From: Prostheceraeus crozeri
Taxonomy: Eukaryota > Platyhelminthes > Polycladida > Euryleptidae
Length of the DNA: 64,000 nt
Reading direction: 5' to 3'
NCBI GenBank assembly: GCA_907163375.1
Contig: CAJQUW010010273.1
Coordinates: forward strand, 248,001-312,000
The translations under genes and the position numbers were made by a program. The notes under the pieces are model-generated. The model was not told where the DNA came from, did not search any database, and saw only the letters and a list, made by a program, of their open reading frames with translations. How positions within the stretch are numbered: position 1 is the stretch's first letter; every line of letters begins with the position of its first letter. Positions 1-11,846 of this stretch are shown here, piece after piece.

Positions 1-3000
1 TAGTGTGTACGTTAGAAATAAAGTTTCAATAGTGTGTATGTTAAGACTAAAGTTTTATTGGTGTGTATCTTAGAATTAAAAGAAAGTTTCAACCGTTTAC
101 AAGTCAAAGATAAAGTTTCAATAGTTAACACGTTAAAAATAAAGTTTCAATAGTGTGCATGTTAAGAATAAAGTTCTATCTGTTTGTATGTTAGAAATAA
201 CATGAAGGTTCATCAGTTTACAAGTTAATAATAAAGTTTTATCTGTTTGTATGTTAGAAATAAAACAAAGTTTCAACCGTTAACACGTTAAAAATAGAGT
301 TTCAATAGTTTGCAAGTTAAAACTAATGTTTCAATAGTGTGTATGTTAAGAATAAAGTTCTATCTGTTTATATGTTAGAAATAAAATGAAGTTTCGCCAG
401 TTTACAAGTTAAGAATAAATTTTATCTGCTTCTATGTTAGAAATGAAATAAAGTTTCACCAGTTTACAAGTTGAAAAATAAAGTTTCAATAGTGTGTACG
501 TTAGAAATAAAGTTTCAATAGTGTGCATGTTAAGAATAAAGTTTTATCTGTTTGTGTGTTAGAAATAAAACAAAGTTTCAACCGTTAACAAGTTAAAAAT
601 AAAGTTTCACCAGTTTAAAAGTTAAGAATAAAGTTTCAACAGTGTGTATGTTAAGAATAAAGTTCTATCTGTTTATATGTTAGAAATAAAATGAAGTTTC
701 GCCAGTTTACAAGTTAAGAATAAATTTTATCTGCTTCTATGTTAGAAATGAAATAAAGTTTCACCAGTTTACAAGTTGAAAAATAAAGTTTCAATAGTGT
801 GTACGTTAGAAATAAAGTTTCAATAGTGTGTATGTTAAGAATAAAGTTTTATCTGTTTGTATGTTAGAAATAAAACAAAGTTTCAACCGTTAACAAGTTA
901 AAAATAAAGTTTCAATAGTGTATATGATGGAAATAAAGTTTAAGCGCTTTGTGCGTTAGAAATAAAGTTTCAGCCGTTTACAAGTTAAAAATAAAGTTTC
1001 AATAGTGTGTATGTTAAGAATAAAGTTCTATCTGTTCATATGTTAGAAATAAAATGAAGTTTCGCCAGTTTACAAGTTAAGAATAAATTTTATCTGCTTG
1101 TATGTTAGAAATAAAAATCAAGGTTCACCAGTTTACAAGTTAAGAATAAATTTTATCTGCTTGTATTTCAGAAATGAAATAAAGTTTCACCAGTTTAAAA
1201 GTTAAGAATAAAGTTTCAATAGTGTGTATGTTAAGAATAAAGTTCTATCTGTTTATATGTTAGAAATAAAATGAAGTTTCGGCAGTTTATAAGTTAAGAA
1301 TAAATTTTATCTGCTTGTATGTTAGAAATGAAATAAAGTTTCACCAGTTTACAAGTTAAAAAATAAAGTTTCAATATTGTGTACGTTAGAAATAAAGTTT
1401 CAATAGTGTGTATGTTAAGAATAAAGTTTTATCTGTTTGTATGTTAGAAATAAAACAAAGTTTCAACCGTTAACAAGTTAAAAATAAAGTTTCAATAGTT
1501 AACACGTTAAAAATAAAGTTTCAATAGTGTGTATGTTAAGAATAAAGTTCTATCTGTTTGTATGTTAGAAATATAAATGAATGTTCACCAGTTTACAAGT
1601 TAAGAATAAAGTTTTATTAACTTGCATGTCAGAAATGAAATAAAGTTTCACCAGTTTAAAAGTTAAGAATAAAGTTTCAGTAGTGTGTATGTTAAGAATA
1701 AAGTTCTATCTGTTTATATGTTAGAAATAAAATGAAGTTTCGCCAGTTTACAAGTTAAGAATAAATTTTATCTGCTTGTATGTTAGAAATAAAAATCAAG
1801 GTTCACCAGTTTACAAGTTAAGAATAAAGTTTTATCTGCTTGTATTTCAGAAATGAAATAAAGTTTCACCAGTTTAAAAGTTAAGAATAAAGTTTCAATA
1901 GTGTGTATGTTAGAAATAAAGTTTCAATAGTGTGCATATTAAGAATAAAGTTTTATCTGTTTGCATGTTAGAAATAAAACAAAGTTTCAACCGCTAACAA
2001 GTTAAAAATAAAGTTTCAATAGTGTATATGATGGAAATAAAGTTTAAGCGCTTTGTGCGTTAGAAATAAAGTTTCAGCCGTTTACAAGTTAAAAATAAAG
2101 TTTCAATAGTGTGTATGTTAAGAATAAAGTTCTATCTGTTTATATGTTTGAAATAAAATGAAGGTTCACCAGTTTACAAGTTAAGAATAAATTTTATCTG
2201 CTTGTATGTTAGAAATGAAATAAAGTTTCACCAGTTTACAAGTTAAAAAATAAAGTTTCAATAGTGTGTACGTTAGAAATAAAGTTTCAATAGTGTGTAT
2301 GTTAAGACTAAAGTTTTATTTGTTTGTATGTTAGAATTAAAAAAAAGTTTCAACCGTTTACAAGTCAAAGATAAAGTTTCAATAGTTAACACGTTAAAAA
2401 TAAAGTTTCAATAGTGTGTATGTCAAGAATAAAGTTCTATCTGTTTGTATGTTAGAAATAAAATGAAGGTTCATCAGTTTACAAGTTAATAATAAAGTTT
2501 TATCTGTTTGTATGTTAGAAATAAAACAAAGTTTCAACCGTTAACAAGATAAAAATAAAGTTTCAATAGTTTGCAAGTTAAAACTAATGTTTCAATAGTG
2601 TGTATGTTAAGAATAAAGTTCTATCTGTTTGTATGTTAGAAATAAAAATGAAGGTTCACCAGTTTACAAGTTAACAATAAAGTTTTATCTGCTTGCATGT
2701 CAGAAATGAAATAAAGTTTCACCAGTTTAAAAGTTAAGAATAAAGTTTCAATAGTGTGTATGTTAAGAATAAAGTTCTATCTGTTTATATGTTAGAAATA
2801 AAGTGAAGTTTCGCCAGTTTACAAGTTAAGAATAAATTTTATCTGCTTGTATGTTAGAAATAAAAATCAAGGTTCACCAGTTTACAAGTTAAGAATAAAG
2901 TTTTATCTGCTTGTATGTCAGAAATGAAATAAAGTTTCACCAGTTTAAAAGTTAAGAATAAAGTTTTAATCGTGTTTATGTTAAGAATAAAGTTCTATCT

Positions 3001-4325
3001 GTTTATATGTTAGAAATAAAATGAAGTTTCGCCAGTTTATAAGTTAAGAATAAATTTTATCTGCTTGTATGTTAGAAATGAAATAAAGTTTCACCAGTTT
3101 ACAAGTTGAAAAATAAAGTTTCAATAGTGTGTACGTTAGCAATAAAGTTTCAATAGTGTGCATGTTAAGAATAAAGTTTTATCTGTTTGTATGTTAGAAA
3201 TAAAACAAAGTTTCAAGCGTTAACAAGTTAAAAATAAAGTTTCAATAGTGTGTACGTTAGAAATAAAGTTTCAATAGTGTGTATGTTAAGACTAAAGTTT
3301 TATTGGTGTGTATCTTAGAATTAAAAGAAAGTTTCAACCGTTTACAAGTCAAAGATAAAGTTTCAATAGTTAACACGTTAAAAATAAAGTTTCAATAGTG
3401 TGCATGTTAAGAATAAAGTTCTATCTGTTTGTATGTTAGAAATAACATGAAGGTTCATCAGTTTACAAGTTAATAATAAAGTTTTATCTGTTTGTATGTT
3501 AGAAATAAAACAAAGTTTCAACCGTTAACAAGTTAAAAATAGAGTTTCAATAGTTTGCAAGTTAAAACTAATGTTTCAATAGTGTGTATGTTAAGAATAA
3601 AGTTCTATCTGTTTGTATGTTAGAAATAAAAATGAAGGTTCACCAGTTTACAAGTTAAGAATAAAGTTTTATCTGCTTGCATGTCAGAAATGAAATAAAG
3701 TTTCACCAGTTTAAAAGTTAAGAATAAAGTTTCAATAGTGTGTATGTTAAGAATAAAGTTCTATCTGTTTATATGTTAGAAATAAAATGAAGTTTCGCCA
3801 GTTTACAAGTTAAGAATAAATTTTATCTGCTTCTATGTTAGAAATGAAATAAAGTTTCACCAGTTTACAAGTTGAAAAATAAAGTTTCAATAGTGTGTAC
3901 GTTAGAAATAAAGTTTCAATAGTGTGCATGTTAAGAATAAAGTTTTATCTGTTTGTGTGTTAGAAATAAAACAAAGTTTCAACCGTTAACAAGTTAAAAA
4001 TAAAGTTTCACCAGTTTAAAAGTTAAGAATAAAGTTTCAACAGTGTGTATGTTAAGAATAAAGTTCTATCTGTTTATATGTTAGAAATAAAATGAAGTTT
4101 CGCCAGTTTACAAGTTAAGAATAAATTTTATCTGCTTCTATGTTAGAAATGAAATAAAGTTTCACCAGTTTACAAGTTGAAAAATAAAGTTTCAATAGTG
4201 TGTACGTTAGAAATAAAGTTTCAATAGTGTGTATGTTAAGAATAAAGTTTTATCTGTTTGTATGTTAGAAATAAAACAAAGTTTCAACCGTTAACAAGTT
4301 AAAAATAAAGTTTCAATAGTGTATA
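1..4325 (+). repeat. Higher-order duplication of about 3.25 kb inside the satellite
   Basis: The sequence from base 1 recurs almost unchanged from base 3246, including a rare variant monomer (GGTGTGTATCTTAGAATTAAAAG). The offset is 3245 near the start and about 3401 by bases 920/4321, so the second copy carries roughly 156 bp of extra monomers. This is typical of unequal exchange between large higher-order units. Confidence 0.8.
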
Positions 4326-5160
4326 TGATGGAAATAAAGTTTAAGCGCTTTGTGCGTTAGAAATAAAGTTTCAGCCGTTTACAAGTTAAAAATAAAGTTT
4401 CAATAGTGTGTATGTTAAGAATAAAGTTCTATCTGTTCATATGTTAGAAATAAAATGAAGGTTCACCAGTTTAGAAACTAAGAATAAATTTTATCTGCTT
4501 GTATGTTAGAAATGAAATAAAGTTTCACCGGTTTACAAGTTAAAAAATAAAGTTTCAATAGTGTGTACGTTAGAAATAAAGTTTCAATAGTGTGTATGTT
4601 AAGAATAAAGTTCTATCTGTTTGTATGTTAGAAATAAAACAAAGTTTCAACCGTTAACAAGTTAAAAATAGAGTTTTAATAGTTTGCAAGTTAAAACGAA
4701 TGTTTCAATAGTGTGTATGTTAAGAATAAAGTTTTATCTTTTTGTATGTTAGAAATAAAATGAAGCTTCGCCAGTTTACAAGTTAAGAATAAAGTTTTAT
4801 CAGCTTGTATGTTAGAAATAAAATGAAGTTTCACCAGTTTACAAATTATAAATAAAGTTTCAATAGTGTGTACGTTTGAAATAAAGTTTCAACCGTTTAC
4901 AAGTTAAAAATAAAGTTTCAACAGTGTCTACGTTAGAAATAAAGTTTTATCTGTTTGCAAAGTACGATCGCAGGATTTACTAGTTTGCAAGTTAGACTCA
5001 GCATTCTACTAGTTGTAAATGAAAATATCGTTTCAACAGTTTACAGATTAAAATAAAGTTTCAATAGTGTGTATGATGGAAATAAAGTTTAAACGCTTTG
5101 TGCGTTAGAAATAAAGTTTCAGCCGTGTACAAGTTAAAAATAAAGTTTCAACAGTGTGTA
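1..5160 (+). repeat. AT-rich satellite array, left arm
   Basis: Head-to-tail monomers of about 29-34 bp fill this interval. Each contains an AATAAAGTTTC core followed by variants such as AATAGTGTGTACGTTAG, ATCTGTTTGTATGTTAG or ACCAGTTTACAAGTTAAG. Monomer types alternate in a fixed order, so the array also has a higher-order structure. All monomers read in the plus direction. No open reading frame of note is present. The same monomers continue beyond the palindrome centre in the opposite direction. The array reaches the window edge, so its full length is unknown. Confidence 0.95.
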
Positions 5161-5496
5161 CGTTAGAAATAAAGTTTCAACAGTTTACAAGTTGAAAAAT
5201 AAAGTTTCAACAGTGTGTACGTTAGAAATAAATGAAAGTAAGAACTTCATCGTATGAGTATTCAAAGCATGTTTTGTAAATCAAATGTGTGTAGTCCTGA
5301 CATGATAGAATCAAGCTTGACAAACGCGTTTATCAAGTTCATTTGATTCTATCATGTCAGGACTACACACATTTGATTTACAAAACATGCTTTGAATACT
5401 CATACGATGAAGTTCTTACTTTCATTTATTTCTAACGTACACACTGTTGAAACTTTATTTTTCAACTTGTAAACTGTTGAAACTTTATTTCTAACG
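5161..5496. repeat. Perfect inverted repeat at the satellite palindrome centre
   Basis: Bases 5161-5314 and 5343-5496 are exact reverse complements (154 bp each), separated by a 28-base spacer. The spacer is itself nearly palindromic around AAACGCGTTT (MluI core). About 70 bases on each side of the spacer are unique, non-satellite sequence; further out the arms are satellite monomers. The single strand could fold into a long hairpin or the duplex into a cruciform. Confidence 0.95.
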
Positions 5497-7830
5497 CACA
5501 AAGCGTTTAAACTTTATTTCCATCATATACACTATTGAAACTTTATTTTTAACTTGTTAACTGTTGAAACGATATTTTCATTTACAACTAGTAGAATGCT
5601 GAGTCTAACTTGCAAACTAGTAAATCCTGCGATCGTACTTTGCAAACAGATAAAACTTTATTTCTAACGTAGACACTGTTGAAACTTTATTTTTAACTTG
5701 TAAACGGTTGAAACTTTATTTGAAACGTACACACTATTGAAACTTTATTTTTAATTTGTAAACTGGTGAAACTTTATTTCTAACGTACACACTATTGAAA
5801 CTTTATTTTTCAACTTGTAAACTGGTGAAACTTTATTTCATTTCTAACATACAAGCAGATAAAATTTATTCTTAACTTGTAAACTGGCGAAACTTCATTT
5901 TATTTCTAACATATAAACAGATAGAACTTTATTCTTAACATACACACTATTAAAACTTTATTCTTAACTTTTAAACTGGTGAAACTTTATTTCATTTCTG
6001 ACATACAAGCAGATAAAACTTTATTCTTAACTTGTAAACTGGTGAAACTTCATTTTTATTTCTAACATACAAGCAGATAAAATTTATTCTTAACTTGTAA
6101 ACTGGCGAAACTTCATTATATTTCTAACATATAAACAGATAGAACTTTATTCTTAACATACACACTATTGAAACTTTATTCTTAACTTTTAAACTGGTGA
6201 AACTTCATTTTATTTCTAACATACAAGCTGATAAAACTTTATTCTTAACTTGTAAACTGGCGAAGCTTCATTTTATTTCTAACATACAAAAAGATAAAAC
6301 TTTATTCTTAACATACACACTATTAAAACATTCGTTTTAACTTGCAAACTATTAAAACTCTATTTTTAACTTGTTAATGGTTGAAACTTTGTTTTATTTC
6401 TAACATACAAACAGATAAAACTTTATTATTTACTTGTAAACTGATGAACCTTCATTTTATTTCTAACATACAAACAGATAGAACTTTATTCTTAACATAC
6501 ACACTATTGAAACTTTATCTTTGACTTGTAAACGGTCGAAACTTTGTTTTAATTCTAACATACAAACAAATAAAACTTTAGTCTTAACATACACACTATT
6601 GAAACTTTATTTCTAACGTACACACTATTGAAACTTTATTTTTTAACTTGTAAACTGGTGAAACTTTATTTCATTTCTAACATACAAGCAGATAAAATTT
6701 ATTCTTAACTTGCAAACTGATGAACCTTCATTTTATTTCTAACATATAAACAGATAGAACTTTATTCTTAACATACACACTATTGAAACTTTATTTTTAA
6801 CTTGTAAACGGCTGAAACTTTATTTCTAACGCACAAAGCGCTTAAACTTTATTTCCATCATATACACTATTGAAACTTTATTTTTAACTTGTTAACGGTT
6901 GAAACTTTGTTTTATTTCTAACATACAAACAGATAAAACTTTATTCTTAACATACACACTATTGAAACTTTATTTCTAACGTACACACTATTGAAACTTT
7001 ATTTTTCAACTTGTAAACTGGTGAAACTTTATTTCATTTCTAACATACAAGCAGATAAAATTTATTCTTAACTTGTAAACTGGCGAAACTTCATTTTATT
7101 TCTAACATATAAACAGATAGAACTTTATTCTTAACATACACACTATTAAAACTTTATTCTTAACTTTTAAACTGGTGAAACTTTATTTCATTTCTGACAT
7201 ACAAGCAGATAAAGCTTTATTCTTAACTTGTAAACTGGTGAAACTTCATTTTTATTTCTAACATACAAGCAGATAAAATTTATTCTTAACTTGTAAACTG
7301 ATGAACCTTCATTTTATTTCTAACATATAAACAGATAGAACTTTATTCTTAACATACACACTATTGAAACTTTATTCTTAACTTTTAAACTGGTGAAACT
7401 TTCATTTCTGACATACATGCAGATAAAACTTTATTCTTAACTTGTAAACTGGTAAATCCTACAATCTCATTTACAAACAGATAAAACTTTATTTCTAACG
7501 TACACACTGTTGAAACTTTATTTTTAATCGACAAACTGTTGAAACTTTATTCTATTTCTAACACACAAACAGCTTAAACTTTATTTTTAACATAAACACT
7601 ATTGAAACTTTATTTTGTAATCTGTAAACTGTTGAAACTGTATCTTTCATTTACAAATAGTAGAACGCTTAGTCTAACTTGCAAACTAGTGAATCCTACA
7701 ATCTCATTTTACAAACAGATAAAACTTTATTTCTAACGTACACACTGTTGAAACTATATCTTTCATTTACAAATAATAGAACGCTTAGTCTAACTTGCAA
7801 ACTAGTAAATCTTATTCGTCATCGAATCTA
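5497..7830 (-). repeat. AT-rich satellite array, right arm (inverted)
   Basis: The monomers of the left arm appear here as reverse complements (for example TCTAACATACACACTATTG). The arm is about half as long as the left arm and has lost a stretch of roughly 57 bp close to the centre that the left arm keeps. It also carries rarer variants (TCATTTACAAATAGTAGAAC) near its outer end at 7640-7800. The unequal lengths and indels argue against a simple chimeric-read artefact. Confidence 0.93.
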
Positions 7831-7973
7831 ACTGTTTAAATCTTCATCATGGAAATCAATGTTCCACAGTCATTTGAAAAAGATATGATCACCCTTCATC
7901 TAACCCATCCGTTGCATGATAACAACAACTCTTCGCATAATAACATTTATTGAATAACTGTAACGAGCATGCA

Positions 7974-8520
7974 TTACAAATCAATGGTTTGAAACAGATA
8001 AAATAGATACAGCTGGTAACTGTCATATAGCGAGCAATGATAACCATACAGGACTTTGGCAGTGTTGAGGTAAGGAGGAAAGAAGCATTGGTTATGAACG
8101 TAGCTACTACAACGAACAGACAAAATAGGAACACACAAATCCTTAAAACGTTTCGTGACTTCATGATAGTGTTGATTCACTCTACTATCCCAAGGCGGGA
8201 GCAAAATATCATCAATGACTAGATTGGGAAATACTTTCCTCTCCTTACCAGGATTATTACAAAAGATGCGTATAACATTGAAAGCAGCTAACCATCGTTT
8301 AAAGTCAATAAGAAGAGCAGTCTCACAAGAAAAGCCATAGTCTTGCAAATATTTCAGATTAAGTCCATGAATGTGTTTTCTCGCCCATTGATCAACATTG
8401 GGATCACAGTTTGCATGTTGATGATAGACACTAACAATCTGTTATGTCCAATTGTTCATAGCAATATCACTGAGCTCCTGTGCAGGTTCACCCTCACAAT
8501 CCATAAAAATGATGATAGAA
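7974..8520 (-). pseudogene. Exonuclease-like (DEDDh-type) relic
   Basis: The minus strand encodes a stretch with a DCEGEPAQELSDI motif that fits an Exo I (D-x-E) site. Downstream come WARKHIHGLN, FKRWL, a basic NNPGKE segment, DILLPPW and a final region with YHEVTKRFK and VPILSVRC. From memory this order of motifs matches a putative exonuclease family of large DNA viruses of invertebrates and their endogenous copies; that attribution is unverified. The coding region is broken, with few interruptions. No promoter was recognised. It could instead be an unrelated RNase H-fold protein. Confidence 0.35.
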
Positions 8521-8555
8521 GCCTAAAACGGAAATTACACATCTAAGGAAACGAT

Positions 8556-9003
8556 CTATAACATATCACAAAATGAAGAATTACATCGATGCTTTTCACG
8601 ACAAAATACACAAATGATATGATGGCAACGAAGAAGTAAAATGTATCTAATAAGACCACGTCCACGACACTCAAAGCACATAAGCGAATTGTCATAGGGT
8701 AGAGTTAGGAAAGGATTAGCAATTCTCTTTCCTTGACTTGCGTTTGGAGGTAGCATTATTGTCCGACTTGCGCTTCGTACCACCCCCGTTAAGGAAGTCA
8801 ATAATGTCATCTACGTTGGGTGGCTTTGGAATATATAGGATGGATTCAGTGTATATCGAGAGAGAGGCTATTTTGTTATCCTTGTGCTGACCATAATATA
8901 GCCCATTCACTTTGAAAATGATATCCCAAAGAGAGAATGTGCGTCCGTCACTTGTATGATTCAACGATGGAATGATTCTCACTGTGGAAGGCTTGATTCT
9001 CAT
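8556..9003 (-). pseudogene. Small basic protein with a following zinc-binding motif, unrecognised
   Basis: The first part (about 95 residues) opens MRIKPSTVR and ends in a Lys/Arg/Ser-rich tail that could be a nuclear localisation signal. A cysteine/histidine cluster (CFEC, then RCHHIICVFC and KHRC) lies directly downstream and overlaps it in another frame; it has RING- or treble-clef-like spacing. Whether the two belong to one gene is not clear. No family was recognised. Its neighbours suggest a viral accessory gene, but that is inference. The region looks broken. Confidence 0.3.
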
Positions 9004-9539
9004 TAGACAACAATCCTCATTGGAGAATAGAATACATTTAGTAAAGCTGGCACGCTAACGAGTGTGACTGCAGAAACATTTCTTCAACGTTCGCTACGTT
9101 TCACAACAACCTGTCAAAGACTTCTTACAAACTTATTTCAACATTTGCATTTAAGCGAACATGTGCTTCACATATTCTACACGAACGGTTAACGCATGTA
9201 ATATAAAACCCTAAATCCAACCGTAGAGGAGCCTAGCCTTGGATTATGAACTTTACAATCCATGCGATTCAATGTCATGGAACTAGCTCTCATACACTCA
9301 ACGTGTGTGACAACATCTGGTTTTATAAAACATTCAACGCTGACTATAAGACCTTGTGTGAAACAATCTACACAGCGCAGTAAAACTTTCTAGCGCTGTG
9401 ATGAACACTGTTTTCATATAACATTCTAAACTCGCAGTCTTACTGCAGTAGAAAACTGCTTTTACTAAACCTGATGAAGCTAATCTAACAGTCATGAAGT
9501 TTGAATTTCTAATAGGGAAACATTTGGCAACTGTCTCCA

Positions 9540-10036
9540 ATAAAACTTTCTAACACTGTGAAAGTAAGTTACAAGACAATCTACACTGTGCAGTAAAACC
9601 TTCTAAAACTTTCTAGTGCTGTGATGAGTTCGGTCAGTCATATAACGTCAATGATCAAACTTTATTTTCACAAACGTGCATCGCGGTAAATTATTTGACT
9701 ACACTAACGCTTACATTTCATGACATGTGTGTTTCATAAAACGTCATGATCAAACTTTTCTAACTATGCATCAACCTGTGTTGCAGTAAAACTTTTACAA
9801 ACCATGATACACTTTCTAACGACACTCACGAATACAACTTCGATGATCAGACTTTACTTTCTCAAACGGGTGTCACAGTAAAATTATTTGACTACACTAA
9901 CTTTGCAAACCATGATACACTTTCTGACTAGACTTACAAATAAAACGTTGATGATCAAACTTTCTAACTATACATCAACCTGTGTTGCAGTAAAACTTTT
10001 ACAAAGCATGATACACTTTCTAACGACACTCACGAA
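9540..10036 (+). repeat. Diverged direct repeats with CAGTAAAACTTTCTAAC-type motif
   Basis: Blocks containing CAACCTGTGTTGCAGTAAAACTT and a following GATACACTTTCTAACGACAC segment recur at about 9753-9836 and 9956-10036. Shorter relatives lie at 9360-9660. The wording resembles the satellite (AAACTTT, CTAAC) but is not in register with it. No ORF of note lies here. Confidence 0.6.
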
Positions 10037-10038
10037 TA

Positions 10039-10254
10039 GTGATGGAGATCGCCAGCACCAAATTCCTCCACCAATTATGGGAATGGTACACCCCTAACTC
10101 CCAGCCACGAACTATGGCGGAGTGGGAGTACATCGACAAAGTGAGGCTGGCGGTAGAAGAACGATTGAAGCAAGTGAACTGTTTTTGTGATCTATGTGAA
10201 GCCAGACTCTGGGACGATATTGACGATGAAGACCTTTTGAAATACATGCCATAA
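10039..10254 (+). CDS. Small acidic ORF (71 aa), unrecognised
   Basis: A 71-residue ORF starting MMEIASTKFLHQLW, with a central helix-prone segment rich in Arg/Glu/Val, a CFCDLCEA pair of cysteines around residues 48-54 and a very acidic C-terminal end (DDIDDEDLLKYMP). A stop is followed at once by AATAAATTTTTATTTCG, which contains a polyadenylation-like AATAAA. Its base composition is richer in G+C than the flanks. It is the only well-formed plus-strand ORF in the putative viral segment. Function unknown. Confidence 0.4.
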   Translation: MMEIASTKFLHQLWEWYTPNSQPRTMAEWEYIDKVRLAVEERLKQVNCFCDLCEARLWDDIDDEDLLKYMP

Positions 10255-10844
10255 TAAATTTTTATTTCGTATTATCTTTGCTTTCATACTGACTTACTTG
10301 AATGGGGCTTCAGTGGATGATTTAAGCATGTATACTTTTTCATTTGGAAATAGTAGCACACTTAGTTTAACTTGCAATTCTTATAACATTTCATATGGAT
10401 GATAATGGTAGATGAAATAGTGTTAAATAAAATTAAGATAGCTTACATGATTCTGGGATAGCAATCGACTGCGATCCATGTGTAAAGAGCTTGTTAGACT
10501 ACGGAAGAGAGAAGTGTGTTATGTTGCGTGTGGCGCGTGAGTGTCCTCCCATTTCATTCCATTCATCAATTCGTCTCATTGATAGAGACAGGTAGAACTC
10601 ATGGTTCTCATAACGTATGCAATGGAAAGTTTTAGGCAACCTTCGACAGTTGGCTAAATGTCGCCCTGACGCGAATGCATACTACGTTGAGACAGAGGCA
10701 ATCACTTGCAAACATGACGCAGAGAGGTTAAACAAGATTGACCATTGCCGAATGTCCCTTGCGGTATACATAGCTACGGGTTTCACCGCCGCCCTTTACA
10801 GTAACGCCCGTCGAAAGGAAGTATTACACCGAACTTCATTTGCA

Positions 10845-10984
10845 ACGTTCAAGTTGACTGATAGCAGATTCAACTTAATGATAGTATTCGCCAGTCCGAA
10901 GACTGCCCAGGGCAAACCGCGAGGAGGTTCTATCATGTCTTGCCCCATGGTGGCCCTTAAGAGAGCCGATGGTTCGTTCTCGGG
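10845..10984. repeat. 140 bp intergenic repeat, copy 1
   Basis: First of three copies of a block that begins ACGTTCAAGTTGACTGATAG and ends GGTTCGTTCTCGGG. Near its start, AAGTTGA and TCAACTT form a 7 bp stem around a 12-base loop. It lies just 3' of the minus-strand ORF at 11002-11256. A second inverted repeat (TTGACTATT/AATAGTCAA, 10998-11021) sits across that ORF's end and could be a termination or processing signal. Confidence 0.85.
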
Positions 10985-11001
10985 GTGTGAATTTAAGTTG
11001 A

Positions 11002-11256
11002 CTATTGGCTGGAATAGTCAATGGGTATGACGGTTAGGTTGTCATAGACCCTATACCGCCTAGCTCGTGCTGGTGCATCTGGCACCTTTCGGATGCGAGT
11101 GGTATTTGGAGTCCACACCCCATCCGTCCAAACGATCTTCTCGATCTTCCCCTTCTTATCATCCTCTTCATCCCACTCGTCGAGGATGACGAACTCGGGA
11201 ATGGCGTTGTCTTCATCGATGAAGACGGGAATGCTGTTGGCAGATGTCGCTTCCAT
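11002..11256 (-). CDS. Small acidic-then-basic ORF (84 aa), unrecognised
   Basis: An intact ORF of 84 residues with an acidic first half (DEWDEEDDKKGK around residues 26-37) and a basic second half (PDAPARARRYRVYD). A TATATAA box lies about 42 bp upstream of the ATG at 11298-11304, with no other ATG between, so the start is well supported. It is flanked on both sides by the 140 bp repeat. No homologous family was recognised. The arrangement matches that of the next ORF at 11523-11789, so both look like members of a series of compact transcription units. Confidence 0.5.
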   Translation of the reverse strand: MEATSANSIPVFIDEDNAIPEFVILDEWDEEDDKKGKIEKIVWTDGVWTPNTTRIRKVPDAPARARRYRVYDNLTVIPIDYSSQ

Positions 11257-11297
11257 CGTGACTTGAAATTGAATGAGAAGCGCTACAATCTTCTGGC

Positions 11298-11304
11298 TTA
11301 TATA
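11298..11304 (-). promoter_or_regulatory. TATA box for the 84 aa ORF
   Basis: TATATAA on the minus strand, about 42 bp before the ATG at 11256. Context CCTATATAAGCC is a good core-promoter match and is repeated in style upstream of the ORF at 11789 and again at about 13470. Confidence 0.55.
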
Positions 11305-11370
11305 GGGTTTTCAACAATGAATTGCTCAACAGCGAATCAGAATGCTTCAGGGATAGCAATCGACTGCATA

Positions 11371-11510
11371 ACGTTCAAGTTGACTGATAGCAGATTCAAC
11401 TTAATGATAGTATTCGCCAGTCCGAAGACTGCCCAGGGCAAACCGCGAGGAGGTTCTATCAAATCTTGCCCCATGGTGGCCCTTAAGAGAGCCGGTGGTT
11501 CGTTCTCGGG
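11371..11510. repeat. 140 bp intergenic repeat, copy 2
   Basis: Nearly identical to copy 1 over its full 140 bp. It separates the two small minus-strand ORFs, lying upstream of the promoter of one and just downstream of the stop of the other. Confidence 0.88.
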
Positions 11511-11522
11511 AGTAACGTCATC

Positions 11523-11789
11523 TTACACCCTACCAATTCTGCTGAGAGAGTCTTTGACTCTCTCTTTGGTAGCACTGTCGACTTCCACACTAACTGGTAC
11601 ATGGCTAAAAAGTGGAATGTAGCGCCATTCCGTTGGATTGACAGCAGTTGCTGTCATCGGATTGCCAATCCGAGCAAGATTATTATAAACTCTGTCTTGC
11701 TCCTCTAGCCTGACAAACTCCTCAAATAAATTTCGCGGCCTTAACTGCGGTCCGCGAGGAGAGCTGACTTGACTGTTCGGCGTCTGCAT
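11523..11789 (-). CDS. Small ORF (88 aa), unrecognised
   Basis: An intact ORF of 88 residues starting MQTPNSQVSSPRGPQLRPRN, polar throughout, without membrane segments or cysteine clusters. A TATATAAA box lies about 32-40 bp upstream of the ATG at 11821-11828. It is bounded by 140 bp repeats at 11371-11510 and 11847-11955. I recognise no family. Confidence 0.5.
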   Translation of the reverse strand: MQTPNSQVSSPRGPQLRPRNLFEEFVRLEEQDRVYNNLARIGNPMTATAVNPTEWRYIPLFSHVPVSVEVDSATKERVKDSLSRIGRV

Positions 11790-11820
11790 GATTGAAATGA
11801 AATGAAATGAGAGGCAGTGG

Positions 11821-11828
11821 TTTATATA
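11821..11828 (-). promoter_or_regulatory. TATA box for the 88 aa ORF
   Basis: TATATAAA on the minus strand, followed by a short TTTCATTTCATTTCAAT leader and the ATG. Position and spacing match the box in front of the 84 aa ORF. Confidence 0.55.
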
Positions 11829-11846
11829 CCCCTCTAACGCGACGCA

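Noticed and set aside
1-500. Telomeric repeat
   Set aside because: Monomers are about 30 bp and T/G-poor in the telomeric sense; no TTAGGG-like unit was found.
1-7830. CRISPR-like array (short repeats with regular spacing)
   Set aside because: There are no unique spacers; the whole array is satellite monomers, the genome is eukaryotic, and no cas-like gene is present.
10617-11030. 137-codon plus-strand ORF
   Set aside because: It runs through the 140 bp repeat, whose other copy gives a similar chance frame (11263-11622); the minus-strand ORFs with TATA boxes are better supported.
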